This document shows, piece by piece, positions 8,049 through 16,420 of a stretch of DNA of 64,000 nucleotides (position 1 is its first letter; every line of letters starts with the position of its first letter). The stretch comes from Geitlerinema sp. PCC 7407 (GTDB taxonomy: Bacteria; Cyanobacteriota; Cyanobacteriia; PCC-7407), in NCBI RefSeq assembly GCF_000317045.1, contig NC_019703.1, forward strand, positions 3,398,501 through 3,462,500, in the 5' to 3' direction. The notes under the pieces are model-generated. The model ran no database searches. It was not told the origin of the DNA and saw nothing but the letters and a program-made list of their open reading frames with translations. Both the position numbers and the translations under genes were made by a program.

Positions 8049-10310
8049 CTACCTTTCGGCAGACTCTCGGGTGTAGTAGGCAGCTTGGGCAAGGTCTTTT
8101 GCCTTGTCCTGTAAATCTCCAGACACCGGTTGCCATGCTGTCTCAATCAAAACTCCAACACGGGCTGCTTTAGAGCGAATGGCGGTATCAAGCCGACCGT
8201 AACTCCATTGATGAAAACTGATCCGAAACTCTTTAGCATACTTATCCTGGGCTTCCTTCAAACCAGGAAATTTCTTTTCAGCTCTTGCTCTTATTTCACT
8301 TTCAACACTTTCACGAATGTTTTCGATCTTTGGTAGAGTAATACTGCCAGCTTTCCATTTGATTGCTAGCTCGACAATTCTAGCTGCCAAAAGTCTGTCC
8401 ACATACAGACCCAGATTTGTTTCTGATTTGGATTGCTGGTACATACCTCGACTTCGCTCTTGATTACGACGGCGCAATCTATTTCGACGCAATCGTTGAT
8501 GACGACCAACCAACCTATACTGTTGAAACTTTAATTGAACAATAGTCTGATTTCCTCTTTTATCCTGTACCTTCCGGTCAACCAGTAATTGACGCACAGT
8601 TTGAGTTTCTAGAATTTTGTCCTCCTTTGCATCCCACACTACAGCAGTAGCAGGCTTGTGTCGGCTAAAACTTACCCCAACCACGATGTCAGGCTGTCCT
8701 TGATAAGGTTTTTTGCTAGGGCGTGAAAAAGCAGATTTATTATTAAGTCGAGTCAGTGTAGATGATTTCCTTTTCCTGTCTGCCATTTGCCCAGCAGTTA
8801 GTTCCTGATTGTCAGTAACCGCTTTCTTCTTTCTGGAATCCTTTGAATCGCCCTCCAACTGTTTAATGATCTGACCAATCTCTTCCTGCCGTACCTCCTC
8901 AGTTCCTTCTGCAGTAAGCAAGCGAGTATCGATCGAGCATTGAAGATACAACCGATGAGTATTCCAAGGTTCAGTTTTTCGGTTGTCTGAAGAACTGCCA
9001 ACATTCTTGCCCGATGCCACTACCGCGTTATTTTTCTGTTTCCCTTTCTTCTTGCGAAGGCTTTTGGGTGGAACCCGATTGTCCTCCCTCCATATCAAAC
9101 GAGCAGACCGGAGTAAAAATAGACTGGCAGAGCACTTCTCTGAGTCAGCTTTTCCTTTCCTGTCCAACTCTTGGTACGTTTTCCAGTCAGTTACAAACTG
9201 TTGAAAATGTGGTAACTGACGGCGATCGCACAGGATCTTAAAGCTATGGTTTTTCAATCCCTGAAAACGGACAATGATTTGGTTTCTTGGTTTGTTTGTT
9301 TTCTTACCCTTGAGGGTTTTACGCTCCTGTGTCTCTTGGAACCATCGAAGATCGGTATTGCTACCAAAACTAATTGGGTAGGGTAAAGATTTTGGCAATC
9401 TCATAACAGCAATTCGTCTTTGCCCTTCTTCCGCATTCCATTTAATGAATTCTGAGACATCCTCTTCAGAAGTTGAAAGTTTGCTTGGCAATTCAGTAGC
9501 AAACTCTAAATTCTTCTGGTACTGCGTTCCAAAAGGATCTCGCCCCTTTGGCAATTGGCTCTTCAGTTGTTGATCCAAACGCTCAATTTCAATTCTGGTT
9601 TTCTCAATCTCTAAAGGAATCTTATCTGGATCTTCCTCTTCATTCACTTGAGAATGATTTCTGACCAGATGGGCAATGGCACGTCGTGTCACAGCATCCG
9701 TTGAAGAGTTATACAGTTTATTCAGCTTGTATATTGATATAAATTTTCTTTCTTCTTGCATTTCTTCTGAATCTGTTTGAGCCTTATCTTTCTTTTTTGT
9801 GGCTTTTTTCCTCCTAACTTTTTTATCTTCCGACGTTTCATTGGCTTCCTTTTTCATCTCGGACAAAAGTTGAGATAGAATTTCATGAGCCTTTTTTATG
9901 ATTGAATCCAGTTGAGATTCATCATATTCCGTGAGCAAATCGTCTTCTACGATATCTAGCCAGAGCTGCTTTCTATTACGTTGTTGTTGCCGTCCATGCT
10001 GTAAGGCAAGCCATGATTTATAAGTAGTCTGGACGGTAGAAATCGCTGATTTATAAAATCGATCAGGTAGTTGGCTGAAGCGTGGCTCTAAAAGCAACGG
10101 AGGTTCTTCATTACTTGATTCTTTGGCAAGGCGTTCTACAGCTTTTGCTGGTAAATTGCCAGCACTCTGCCATCTTTCAAAATCTGGATGCTGAGCGGCT
10201 CTTTCCAAAAGCTCTCTTACAAGGACTGCATGCTGCACCATAAGCGACCATACATATTGACGAGTCTCTTCGCTAGCAGCCAATAGGCACTCAACGGTGA
10301 TGATAGGCAT
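8049..10310 (-). CDS. cas12k: Cas12k, nuclease-dead CRISPR effector of the CAST
   Basis: A 753-residue protein if started at the ATG at 10310 (MPIITVECLLAASEE), which matches the usual Cas12k opening; GGAAGAG lies just upstream. It uses crRNA and tracrRNA to bind a GTN-flanked target and recruit TniQ and TnsC. The RuvC motifs are degenerate: the first reads VVGVSFSRHKPATAVVWD with Ser where active enzymes have Asp, the second SITLPKIENI, the third near DLAQAAYY. An arginine-rich bridge helix (RHQRLRRNRLRRRNQERSRG) follows RuvC-I. Known Cas12k proteins are about 640 residues. The extra length lies in Lys-rich stretches around residues 150-190 and 415-450. It is transcribed leftward into tracrRNA and the array. 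Confidence 0.95.
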   Translation of the reverse strand: MPIITVECLLAASEETRQYVWSLMVQHAVLVRELLERAAQHPDFERWQSAGNLPAKAVERLAKESSNEEPPLLLEPRFSQLPDRFYKSAISTVQTTYKSWLALQHGRQQQRNRKQLWLDIVEDDLLTEYDESQLDSIIKKAHEILSQLLSEMKKEANETSEDKKVRRKKATKKKDKAQTDSEEMQEERKFISIYKLNKLYNSSTDAVTRRAIAHLVRNHSQVNEEEDPDKIPLEIEKTRIEIERLDQQLKSQLPKGRDPFGTQYQKNLEFATELPSKLSTSEEDVSEFIKWNAEEGQRRIAVMRLPKSLPYPISFGSNTDLRWFQETQERKTLKGKKTNKPRNQIIVRFQGLKNHSFKILCDRRQLPHFQQFVTDWKTYQELDRKGKADSEKCSASLFLLRSARLIWREDNRVPPKSLRKKKGKQKNNAVVASGKNVGSSSDNRKTEPWNTHRLYLQCSIDTRLLTAEGTEEVRQEEIGQIIKQLEGDSKDSRKKKAVTDNQELTAGQMADRKRKSSTLTRLNNKSAFSRPSKKPYQGQPDIVVGVSFSRHKPATAVVWDAKEDKILETQTVRQLLVDRKVQDKRGNQTIVQLKFQQYRLVGRHQRLRRNRLRRRNQERSRGMYQQSKSETNLGLYVDRLLAARIVELAIKWKAGSITLPKIENIRESVESEIRARAEKKFPGLKEAQDKYAKEFRISFHQWSYGRLDTAIRSKAARVGVLIETAWQPVSGDLQDKAKDLAQAAYYTRESAER

Positions 10311-10381
10311 AACTCTTCCACACAACGAGTTTTCTCTGATCTTTGGAATTTTGACCCTGCCTACACTGCCTCACCAAACTG

Positions 10382-10463
10382 AAGGTATGCATTACTTAGC
10401 GGCAATGAGAAAAGTGAAAGCAACACCGTCAATCACTAACTCTTGATTCTTCCTACATACCTT
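10382..10463. promoter_or_regulatory. Inverted AAGGTATG/CATACCTT pair in the cas12k divergent promoter region
   Basis: AAGGTATG at 10382-10389 and its exact reverse complement CATACCTT at 10456-10463 lie in the gap between cas12k and the divergent HTH gene. An 8-bp inverted pair across a divergent promoter could be two operator half sites or two sites for one regulator. This is a sequence observation only; binding is inferred. Confidence 0.35.
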
Positions 10464-10504
10464 AGAAGATAAATCTAAACTGGTAAGCATATGATAGCCT
10501 AAAC

Positions 10505-10519
10505 TTGTCACCGTGACAA
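10505..10519. promoter_or_regulatory. Palindromic operator candidate TTGTCACCGTGACAA
   Basis: A perfect 15-bp palindrome with one central base, between the cas12k promoter region and the HTH gene. It overlaps the GTG that could start the HTH gene (10513), so a later ATG (10525 or 10531) may be the real start. A palindrome this close to a small HTH gene divergent from cas12k suggests self-regulation and control of cas12k. Confidence 0.45.
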
Positions 10520-10524
10520 ACAAG

Positions 10525-10854
10525 ATGACAATGGCTATTGCTCCACAGACCCCGGCTCATAGACACTGGACTGCGTTAGAAGCGTATCTCCAGCCATTAG
10601 AAGATGACAGCATGGAACTCGATGAGTTTCTGAAACACTGGGATGTGACAAGAGAGGAACTGGCTTACATCTGCGACTGTTCACTGACGACGGTGAACCA
10701 CTGGTTCTCGCAGGGAGAGCATCGTAGATTCCCCTCCGAGAAGCACAAGCAGAAGCTTGCGCTTGCTCACCATATCTGGACGACGATCGAAACTGAGCCG
10801 GAGTATCTTCAGACCCTCCGTGAGATGTACATCAAAAAACATCGGAAGCGATAA
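10525..10854 (+). CDS. Small helix-turn-helix regulator divergent from cas12k
   Basis: About 109 residues. The centre (LDEFLKHWDVTREELAYICD, then CSLTTVNHWFS) has the spacing of a helix-turn-helix, followed by a basic C-terminus (YIKKHRKR). It is divergent from cas12k, the position held in other V-K CASTs by the repressor gene cvkR, though it does not look like the MerR-type CvkR. A paralogue lies at 11474-11821 (CSIPTMTRWMTQ). Starts are possible at GTG 10513, ATG 10525 or ATG 10531; the palindrome over the GTG favours a later one. A repressor role for cas12k is inferred from position. Confidence 0.65.
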   Translation: MTMAIAPQTPAHRHWTALEAYLQPLEDDSMELDEFLKHWDVTREELAYICDCSLTTVNHWFSQGEHRRFPSEKHKQKLALAHHIWTTIETEPEYLQTLREMYIKKHRKR

Positions 10855-10861
10855 AAAGCTG

Positions 10862-10884
10862 CTTGCCAATTGGCAAGTTTTTCT
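10862..10884 (+). terminator. Intrinsic terminator of the HTH gene
   Basis: CTTGCC-AATT-GGCAAG directly after the HTH stop, followed by TTTTTCTT and preceded by AAAAAGCTG. A 6-bp GC-rich stem with a 4-base loop and a T-run fits a Rho-independent terminator. The same 16-bp palindrome core recurs near 56886, so a regulatory role is also possible. Confidence 0.6.
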
Positions 10885-11215
10885 TGTTGCTGTGGGTAGA
10901 TCATTTTACTGTGGGTATTGGGGGAGTAGTTACCCCATTCCTTGGCCCGTAAAAATAGGTTGTGTCCGCTGCATTGATTTGACATATACGGGTGAGCGGC
11001 AATTTGGGTCATTGGCTCATTAAGCCGGGTTTGGGCAAAAATCTTGCGAATCACTGTCACTTGTTATGGAGAGGCTTGAAGATTGCTCAAACGACAACCC
11101 AAATCAGCAGACAAGGAGGGGTGATTTGACTGTCTTCAAGGGATTTCTCGGAAATCTGACTGTGCTGCAATTCTCAGAACTCGACTCTTGTAAGCTTCCC
11201 GCTGAGTTTCCAACG
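10885..11215. other. Intergenic region after the HTH gene
   Basis: About 330 bp, AT-rich, no convincing gene. The reading frame of the next gene extends back to 11066 but without family-like sequence. Confidence 0.4.
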
Positions 11216-11470
11216 ATGGCTTCTGCACCTAAATTTAGTTTGGGAAGTCGGTGTCGATGGATACCCAACCCAAATACGGATTGGGGGACGGTTATTGGTC
11301 ACGTTTATATTCCAACCAACCACGATCGCTCATCGTCTGAATGGTCATGGCTATACTTGCTGCTGCTTGATGTTGATAGTCCGTCAAGGCAGTGGGTTGC
11401 AGTGGATTGGGTTGGTGAGGAGGATTTGGAGTTGATTCCTTTTCCACCTGAACGATCGCGAGGAGGTTGA
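11216..11470 (+). CDS. Small hypothetical protein, cargo
   Basis: About 84 residues from the ATG at 11216 (MASAPKFSLGSRCRW). The sequence SRCRWIPNPNTDWGTVIGHVYIP followed by WSWLYLLLLDVDSPSRQWVAVDW is aromatic-rich and looks like a small beta-barrel of the SH3-like kind. I have an impression of similar short proteins in cyanobacterial mobile DNA but know no function. The next gene begins 3 bp after its stop, so the two are probably co-transcribed and translationally coupled. Confidence 0.55.
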   Translation: MASAPKFSLGSRCRWIPNPNTDWGTVIGHVYIPTNHDRSSSEWSWLYLLLLDVDSPSRQWVAVDWVGEEDLELIPFPPERSRGG

Positions 11471-11473
11471 TCT

Positions 11474-11821
11474 ATGAGCCATCCTGGAGACCAGAAGCCT
11501 TTAGGGGATGTGGAGCGATCGCTCTTCCGTCTCTACGTCAATTGTCAACTACCTGGTATTAGCCCAGAGCAGCTTTACCAGGAGTATGACTTCAATTACG
11601 AACAACTTGCCATGATCGCGGGGTGTAGCATCCCAACGATGACTCGATGGATGACCCAAAACCGACAACCTCATGCGTTGAAGGAAGTCTACAGTCGTCG
11701 ATTGGGAGAGTTTTATTTTCTTCTCCACCATTATCAGGAGATTCCGCCTGACATTTGGGATGTGATATGTCCTCTACCTCCACGATTACGAGCGATTCTT
11801 TATCCTTCAAAACGACCTTGA
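11474..11821 (+). CDS. Helix-turn-helix protein, paralogue of the cas12k-proximal regulator
   Basis: A 115-residue protein with the same layout as the regulator at 10525: YEQLAMIAGCSIPTMTRWMTQ aligns with REELAYICDCSLTTVNHWFSQ, each followed by a basic helix and a short tail. It starts 3 bp after the preceding small gene and lies just before the DUF262 gene, so it may control that cassette rather than cas12k. DNA binding is inferred from the helix-turn-helix pattern. Confidence 0.6.
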   Translation: MSHPGDQKPLGDVERSLFRLYVNCQLPGISPEQLYQEYDFNYEQLAMIAGCSIPTMTRWMTQNRQPHALKEVYSRRLGEFYFLLHHYQEIPPDIWDVICPLPPRLRAILYPSKRP

Positions 11822-11926
11822 TGTGTTTGGTTGGTCCTATCATTTGATAGGAATTTAGACAGAACACTTGATCTACTTCAATTCCAGGATCTATTGTTGC
11901 CAACATCGAGTTCTACCCATTTCCAC

Positions 11927-13753
11927 ATGGCGACAATGAACACACCTATTTCAGCGTTTGATTTATCCAAGGAAGCCTTGCCAGATCTGTTGCTGAAGAT
12001 TCAACAGGGCTTTATTCAACTTCCTGATCTTCAGCGCAGTTTCTGTTGGCACGATGACCTGGTGATTGATCTCCTTGCAAGCGTCAGTCAAGGGTGGCCG
12101 ATCGGTGGCATCTTGTTGCAAGAAGTGTGCAATGGTTCCTGGAAGGTTTGTTCTCGGCTGGTTGAAGGAGTGCAGTTGGAACAAGTTCCAATTCCTACCG
12201 AACTAATTCTGGATGGGCAGCAGCGGTGTACCACGCTCTTTATGTGTTTGTTCTCTAATCGCCCTGTACGAGTGCAGAGCCGACGGAATGGCAAAATGAG
12301 CGATCGCTGGTATTACGTTGACATCCAGAAAGCCCTCGACCCTGATGTTGAGCGGGAACAGTCGATTCTGGGTTTCAATAACCGTCGGATTCGTCCTGGC
12401 TTTGCAGGACATCCTGCCATCAACTGTTCCTCTCCAGAGCAAGAATACGAACTGGGATTGTTTCCCCTGGCTCAAGTGTTTAGCTATGCTGCCTGGCGGC
12501 AGGGGTATTCCAAATACTGGCAGTACGATCCCGTCAAACTAGAACTTTTAGATCGATTTGAGCGAGAGGTGATCAAGCGATTTGAGCATTTTCAGGTGCC
12601 AGTGATTCGCCTCAAGCCAGGACTGCCAAAAACCGCAATCTGCCGCGTGTTTGAAAAGGTCAACACTCAATCAGAGCAGCTCAACTTCTTTGATTTGGCA
12701 ACCGCTTGTTTTGCCAGTCAGGACTTTTCGCTCCGAGATGACTGGGCAAAGCGGGAGGACCGCCTCAAGCAGCATCGGGTCTTACAGACCGTAAAAGAGA
12801 CTGATTACATTGCTTGTGTGGCGCTGGTCGCTACTTATCATCAACGCCAACAGGCGATCGCAGCAGGCAACCCTACCCAACAACTACCCGCAGTCGCTTG
12901 TAGCCGAGAGGAAGTGTTGGATCTGTCGCTGGCAGACTATCAGAAGTACGCTGATCAAGTCGTTGCAGGCTACGAGGAAGCAGCACGATTTTTGTATGGG
13001 CAAAAAATCCAAACGGCTGAGAATTTGCCATACCAAATTCAGTTGGTTGCTCTTGCGGCAATCTTGGCGGTTGTAGGTTATCCGCAGGATCGGGTGCGGG
13101 CGAAGCTGGAGCAGTGGTTCTGGTGCGGAAGCTGTGCGGCTCTATATACCTCCTGGCATGAACGCCGTGCCTCACGGGATATGGTAGAAGTTCCTATCTG
13201 GTTAAATGGGGGTGGAGAACTACCAAACACGGTTCAAATGGCACATTTGCAGGCTGAACGGCTCTTGCTTGTGCGGCGGCGGCATGGAGCAGTTTATAAA
13301 GCTATCAATGCTTTGCTACGGAAAAATGGGGCGATCGATTTTGCCGCTGGTGAGGCATTAGCCGAGATTAATCTGTTCAACGACCCAATCGACAGCCACC
13401 ACATTTTTCCTGTGGCGTACTGCAAGAAGCAGGGGATTGATAAAGACCGGTACAACAGCCTGGTGAACCTGACACCCCTGTCCCGATTATCAAATCAGAA
13501 AATTGGTGGAAAGGCTCCAAGCCAGTACTTGCGGGTATTAGAAGCAGAAGGAATCAGTCGGCGACGGATGGACGAAATCCTCAGATCTCACTTGATTGAA
13601 CCAGAAACTCTGAGAGCAGACGACTTTGAATCCTTCTTGAGCAAACGTGCCTACGCTTTGATGGATTTGGTGAATCGTGCAATGGGCAAGACATCAACAG
13701 GTGGGCTGATGGAAATTGCTGCCAACCCAACTTCCAAACGGGCAAGTGCTTGA
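11927..13753 (+). CDS. DUF262/DUF1524 HNH protein, GmrSD-like restriction or defence enzyme
   Basis: About 608 residues from the ATG at 11927 (or 11936). The N-terminal DUF262 domain has LPDLQRSFCWHDD and the signature LILDGQQRCTTLF, the ParB-like nucleotide-binding site of GmrS-type proteins. The C-terminal DUF1524-like part has DSHHIFPVAYC and NSLVNLTPLSRLSNQKIGG, an HNH nuclease site. GmrSD-type enzymes cut phage DNA with modified cytosines using NTP, so this is likely a single-chain type IV-like restriction enzyme. It shares the element with a 7-deazaguanine system but its specificity is unknown. The first possible ATG (11831) adds residues without family resemblance. Confidence 0.82.
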   Translation: MATMNTPISAFDLSKEALPDLLLKIQQGFIQLPDLQRSFCWHDDLVIDLLASVSQGWPIGGILLQEVCNGSWKVCSRLVEGVQLEQVPIPTELILDGQQRCTTLFMCLFSNRPVRVQSRRNGKMSDRWYYVDIQKALDPDVEREQSILGFNNRRIRPGFAGHPAINCSSPEQEYELGLFPLAQVFSYAAWRQGYSKYWQYDPVKLELLDRFEREVIKRFEHFQVPVIRLKPGLPKTAICRVFEKVNTQSEQLNFFDLATACFASQDFSLRDDWAKREDRLKQHRVLQTVKETDYIACVALVATYHQRQQAIAAGNPTQQLPAVACSREEVLDLSLADYQKYADQVVAGYEEAARFLYGQKIQTAENLPYQIQLVALAAILAVVGYPQDRVRAKLEQWFWCGSCAALYTSWHERRASRDMVEVPIWLNGGGELPNTVQMAHLQAERLLLVRRRHGAVYKAINALLRKNGAIDFAAGEALAEINLFNDPIDSHHIFPVAYCKKQGIDKDRYNSLVNLTPLSRLSNQKIGGKAPSQYLRVLEAEGISRRRMDEILRSHLIEPETLRADDFESFLSKRAYALMDLVNRAMGKTSTGGLMEIAANPTSKRASA

Positions 13754-13785
13754 TTTTCCTATGACCCATAACTGGGATAGCCCTT

Positions 13786-14187
13786 ATGTCTCAATCTCTG
13801 GAAGATTACCGACTTGCATTAGTGGAACGGGCATTACGGATCAGGGACAGCGACAAACCGCCAAACTGGTATTTGCCTGAAACAGTACGATTTGCAAAGG
13901 ATGCAACAAATTTCCTGTACTTATTGCTGAAAAGCGCGATCGCGGCAGATGTGCCATTGATACCACCACAAAACCAAACGATATCGCAATCCTCCTCTAT
14001 TCAGGAACTGCGATATCAGTGCTGTGAACTGGCAGAGAAACTGTATCAGGCAGAGTTAGCCCAGCAAATACTGGTGGCGCTGGAGTTAGTTGGACACATT
14101 GCTCGACTGGTTCGGTTGGAATCTGAACGCGCTCAGCAGTTTGCTAAAACTCGTGGGATTCATCCTTATTTGGGTAAACGAAGTTAG
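13786..14187 (+). CDS. Hypothetical protein downstream of the DUF262 gene
   Basis: A 133-residue, mostly helical protein (MSQSLEDYRLALVERALRIR ... ELAEKLYQAELAQQILVALE) starting 32 bp after the DUF262 stop and on the same strand, so probably in the same transcript. I see no known motif or membrane segment. It may be an accessory or cognate partner of the HNH protein, but that rests on position alone. Confidence 0.5.
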   Translation: MSQSLEDYRLALVERALRIRDSDKPPNWYLPETVRFAKDATNFLYLLLKSAIAADVPLIPPQNQTISQSSSIQELRYQCCELAEKLYQAELAQQILVALELVGHIARLVRLESERAQQFAKTRGIHPYLGKRS

Positions 14188-14232
14188 CAGACCGTTCCTA
14201 CTGTTGAATTACCCCAAGGCTTTGTACGACTC

Positions 14233-14622
14233 ATGTTCAAAAAACGCTCACTCCTATTACCCTGCAAACGATATTTAGTTAGCTCTCTATTCCTGGCGAG
14301 ATTACTTGGAATCAATAAGTTCTTGTTGTTTCAAGGTATCTTGCCCTATGGCAAAGCATTGAAAATCCAAAGTTGTCTATTGAATCTGTGGATGCTGGAG
14401 CAGAAACGACTGTGCGCTACTACATTCAGAGTATTGGAAGAATCGTTTGCTGATGGTAGCGTCCCTTCAGACGCTAATTGCCTGGAATATTTCCAAGATT
14501 TGAAAACCTTGGAAGCAGAAGGTCGTTACGATTGTGTGCTCAACCAGTTGTACCTACCTCGAAACGAATTTCTTGAAATCAATCACGATGAGTATTCAAC
14601 TCCCGATCGCAGCCAACTTTAG
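14233..14622 (+). CDS. Doubtful open reading frame
   Basis: A 129-residue reading frame whose second half (RVLEESFADGSVPSDANCLEYFQDLKTLEAEG) has protein-like composition while the first half is hydrophobic and basic without clear structure. It may be a real small gene with a later start, a remnant, or chance. No family recognised. Confidence 0.25.
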   Translation: MFKKRSLLLPCKRYLVSSLFLARLLGINKFLLFQGILPYGKALKIQSCLLNLWMLEQKRLCATTFRVLEESFADGSVPSDANCLEYFQDLKTLEAEGRYDCVLNQLYLPRNEFLEINHDEYSTPDRSQL

Positions 14623-14985
14623 TAATTCCTGGAAATATTCCTGGAAATATGCAATATAGGCATTCTGAGGCTTCCACAAATTCCCAACAAGTTTGTGGGA
14701 GCAGGTTCGAGAGGTAAGGGGGATCGGTTCCAGAAAAATCTGGATTGTTTTCTCTCCTGTTCCTACAGGTTTTCCAGGATTAGTCAAACAATGGTTTTCA
14801 AGAATTATCGGAATTATAGTTTTCAGAATTTTTAGGATAAACAACTGCGTGGTAATCAAGCTCCTACTCCTTGTGCAGTGGGATTGGAATAGCCTTGATG
14901 ACTTGATCGCAAAAATATTAAGCGTACTGAAATAGAACACCTATATTCTCCCATCCATGCAATGGAATAGCGGTTTGCTTCCAGC
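14623..14985. other. Intergenic region before the 83-residue gene
   Basis: About 360 bp. It starts with a tandem ATTCCTGGAAAT direct repeat (two copies around 14625-14649). I see no gene or RNA. Confidence 0.4.
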
Positions 14986-15237
14986 ATGGCTAACTACACA
15001 TTTACTGGAGAGTTAGTTGTGGGTACTTACTACGTTTTCATCAAGGAAACCTATTACAGACCTGTAAAAATCGAAGCTGCAAGCAAAGAGGATGCTGTTG
15101 ATCAGGTGGCAGACGATCGTGGAGCAGCGATGCCAATTGAGTTTCACTCTACTGGGCATTGGTCAGAGTGGTTGGTGGAGGACGAGCAGGGAGTTCGGTA
15201 TCAGCATGTGATTGGGGTGGGTTACACCCGCCTCTAA
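14986..15237 (+). CDS. Small hypothetical protein upstream of dpdB
   Basis: An 83-residue protein (MANYTFTGELVVGTYYVFIK ... EAASKEDAVDQVADDR). The alternation of beta-prone segments with a helix suggests a small folded domain. It lies 91 bp before dpdB on the same strand. No family recognised; a real gene is likely from composition and position. Confidence 0.5.
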   Translation: MANYTFTGELVVGTYYVFIKETYYRPVKIEAASKEDAVDQVADDRGAAMPIEFHSTGHWSEWLVEDEQGVRYQHVIGVGYTRL

Positions 15238-15328
15238 ATACGCCTCTAAACGGTACAAGTTTTTTAGAAGCGAGAAATCACCTCTTCACTGTCCACACCT
15301 TGAATACACTCTCACTAGGAGAATTTTT

Positions 15329-16420
15329 ATGGAGCTTGTCCTCCGGGCTGTACCTGTGCATCGTGGGTTGTTGAGTGAACATCAGAGCTATGTTGCTAGT
15401 TTGCTATTTGGTGACATTGCCCGATTATTAGACGTCGGCTGCCTCTACGTTCCAAATGATCCAGAATTACCAGACTTTGCCCAACGCAAACCCAATCCAG
15501 TCAGGGTAAAGACGATCGCCCAGTATATCCTGGAAACCTATGAAGATGGCAGTACCTTCTTCCCAGCCATCTGTCTTAACGTCCAACCGCGACCGATCTA
15601 TCGGGATGGTAGCATCGTGCTGCCCTATCATTCCGTAAGCTTGCGACTGACCGATGGGCAACACCGTTGTTTTGGAATTCGTCAGGCGCTCAAAAATGTA
15701 GAAGATGATCCAATCAAGGAGGCTGCTCTGGCTCAGTTAGAGTTGGGAGCTTTGATCTACGCTGGGTTACCTCTGGAACAAGAGCGACAAGCATTCCGGG
15801 ATCAAAACCTGCTGGTTCAGCGTCCGAGCGTATCTTTGGCTCACACTTTTGATCAGCGATCGCCATTGGTGCTGATTGCGAAAAAGCTGTTGGAGCGGGT
15901 GCCACAGTTTCATAACAATGTGGAAATGGTTGAAAACGGGCTTGGGAAGCACAATCCTAAACTGATGACGTTTTCAACTTTGGTTACTGCCACCCAACAT
16001 ATGTTTCCAAATCTGAAGTCAAAGAAGGATTTGGAAGCTCGTGCTGATTGGGCTATGACATTTTGGGCGGCCGTTGGTTGCACGCTACCAGACGATCCCT
16101 GGAAGGTGGTTAGTAAGAAGGAGCGCGATCGCCAAAGACAGGAGACTTTAACAGTGACAGCCGTTGTGATCCAGGCTCTGGGGCTAGTGGCACGCGATTT
16201 GTATGTAGAGGGGGTTCCTGATGAGAACTTGATGAAGCGATTGTCCAGGCTACGGGAGATCAACTGGCATCGGGAAGACCCCTTCTGGCGAGAACGGGGG
16301 GTAACGCAAGTCGGAGCTAAAGGTGACCCCATCATTCAAAACACACGGACCACTGTAGATGCTTGTCATAGGGTATTACGCGAGTTCGTAGGGGTCGTTC
16401 CCACTGCTTGTGTTGTCTGA
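15329..16420 (+). CDS. dpdB: DGQHR-domain protein DpdB
   Basis: A 363-residue protein from the ATG at 15329, chosen because AGGAG lies 7 bp upstream; a frame start at 15212 lacks a site. The DGQHR motif is at residues 109-113 in LRLTDGQHRCFGIRQAL, the ParB/DndB-like nucleotide-binding signature. In the Dpd pathway DpdB is an ATPase needed with DpdA to exchange guanine for preQ0 in DNA. The other dpd genes in the element support this over the phosphorothioate regulator DndB. It is separated from dpdA by 36 kb. Its 3' end overlaps the convergent TGT-like gene by 45 bp. Confidence 0.85.
   Translation: MELVLRAVPVHRGLLSEHQSYVASLLFGDIARLLDVGCLYVPNDPELPDFAQRKPNPVRVKTIAQYILETYEDGSTFFPAICLNVQPRPIYRDGSIVLPYHSVSLRLTDGQHRCFGIRQALKNVEDDPIKEAALAQLELGALIYAGLPLEQERQAFRDQNLLVQRPSVSLAHTFDQRSPLVLIAKKLLERVPQFHNNVEMVENGLGKHNPKLMTFSTLVTATQHMFPNLKSKKDLEARADWAMTFWAAVGCTLPDDPWKVVSKKERDRQRQETLTVTAVVIQALGLVARDLYVEGVPDENLMKRLSRLREINWHREDPFWRERGVTQVGAKGDPIIQNTRTTVDACHRVLREFVGVVPTACVV

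Noticed and set aside
10525-10854. CvkR (MerR-type repressor of cas12k)
   Set aside because: Position fits, but the protein lacks the MerR winged-helix pattern and coiled coil; kept as an unnamed HTH regulator.
15329-16420. DndB of a phosphorothioate (Dnd) system
   Set aside because: The DGQHR motif is shared, but no dndA, dndC, dndD or dndE is present while dpd genes are.
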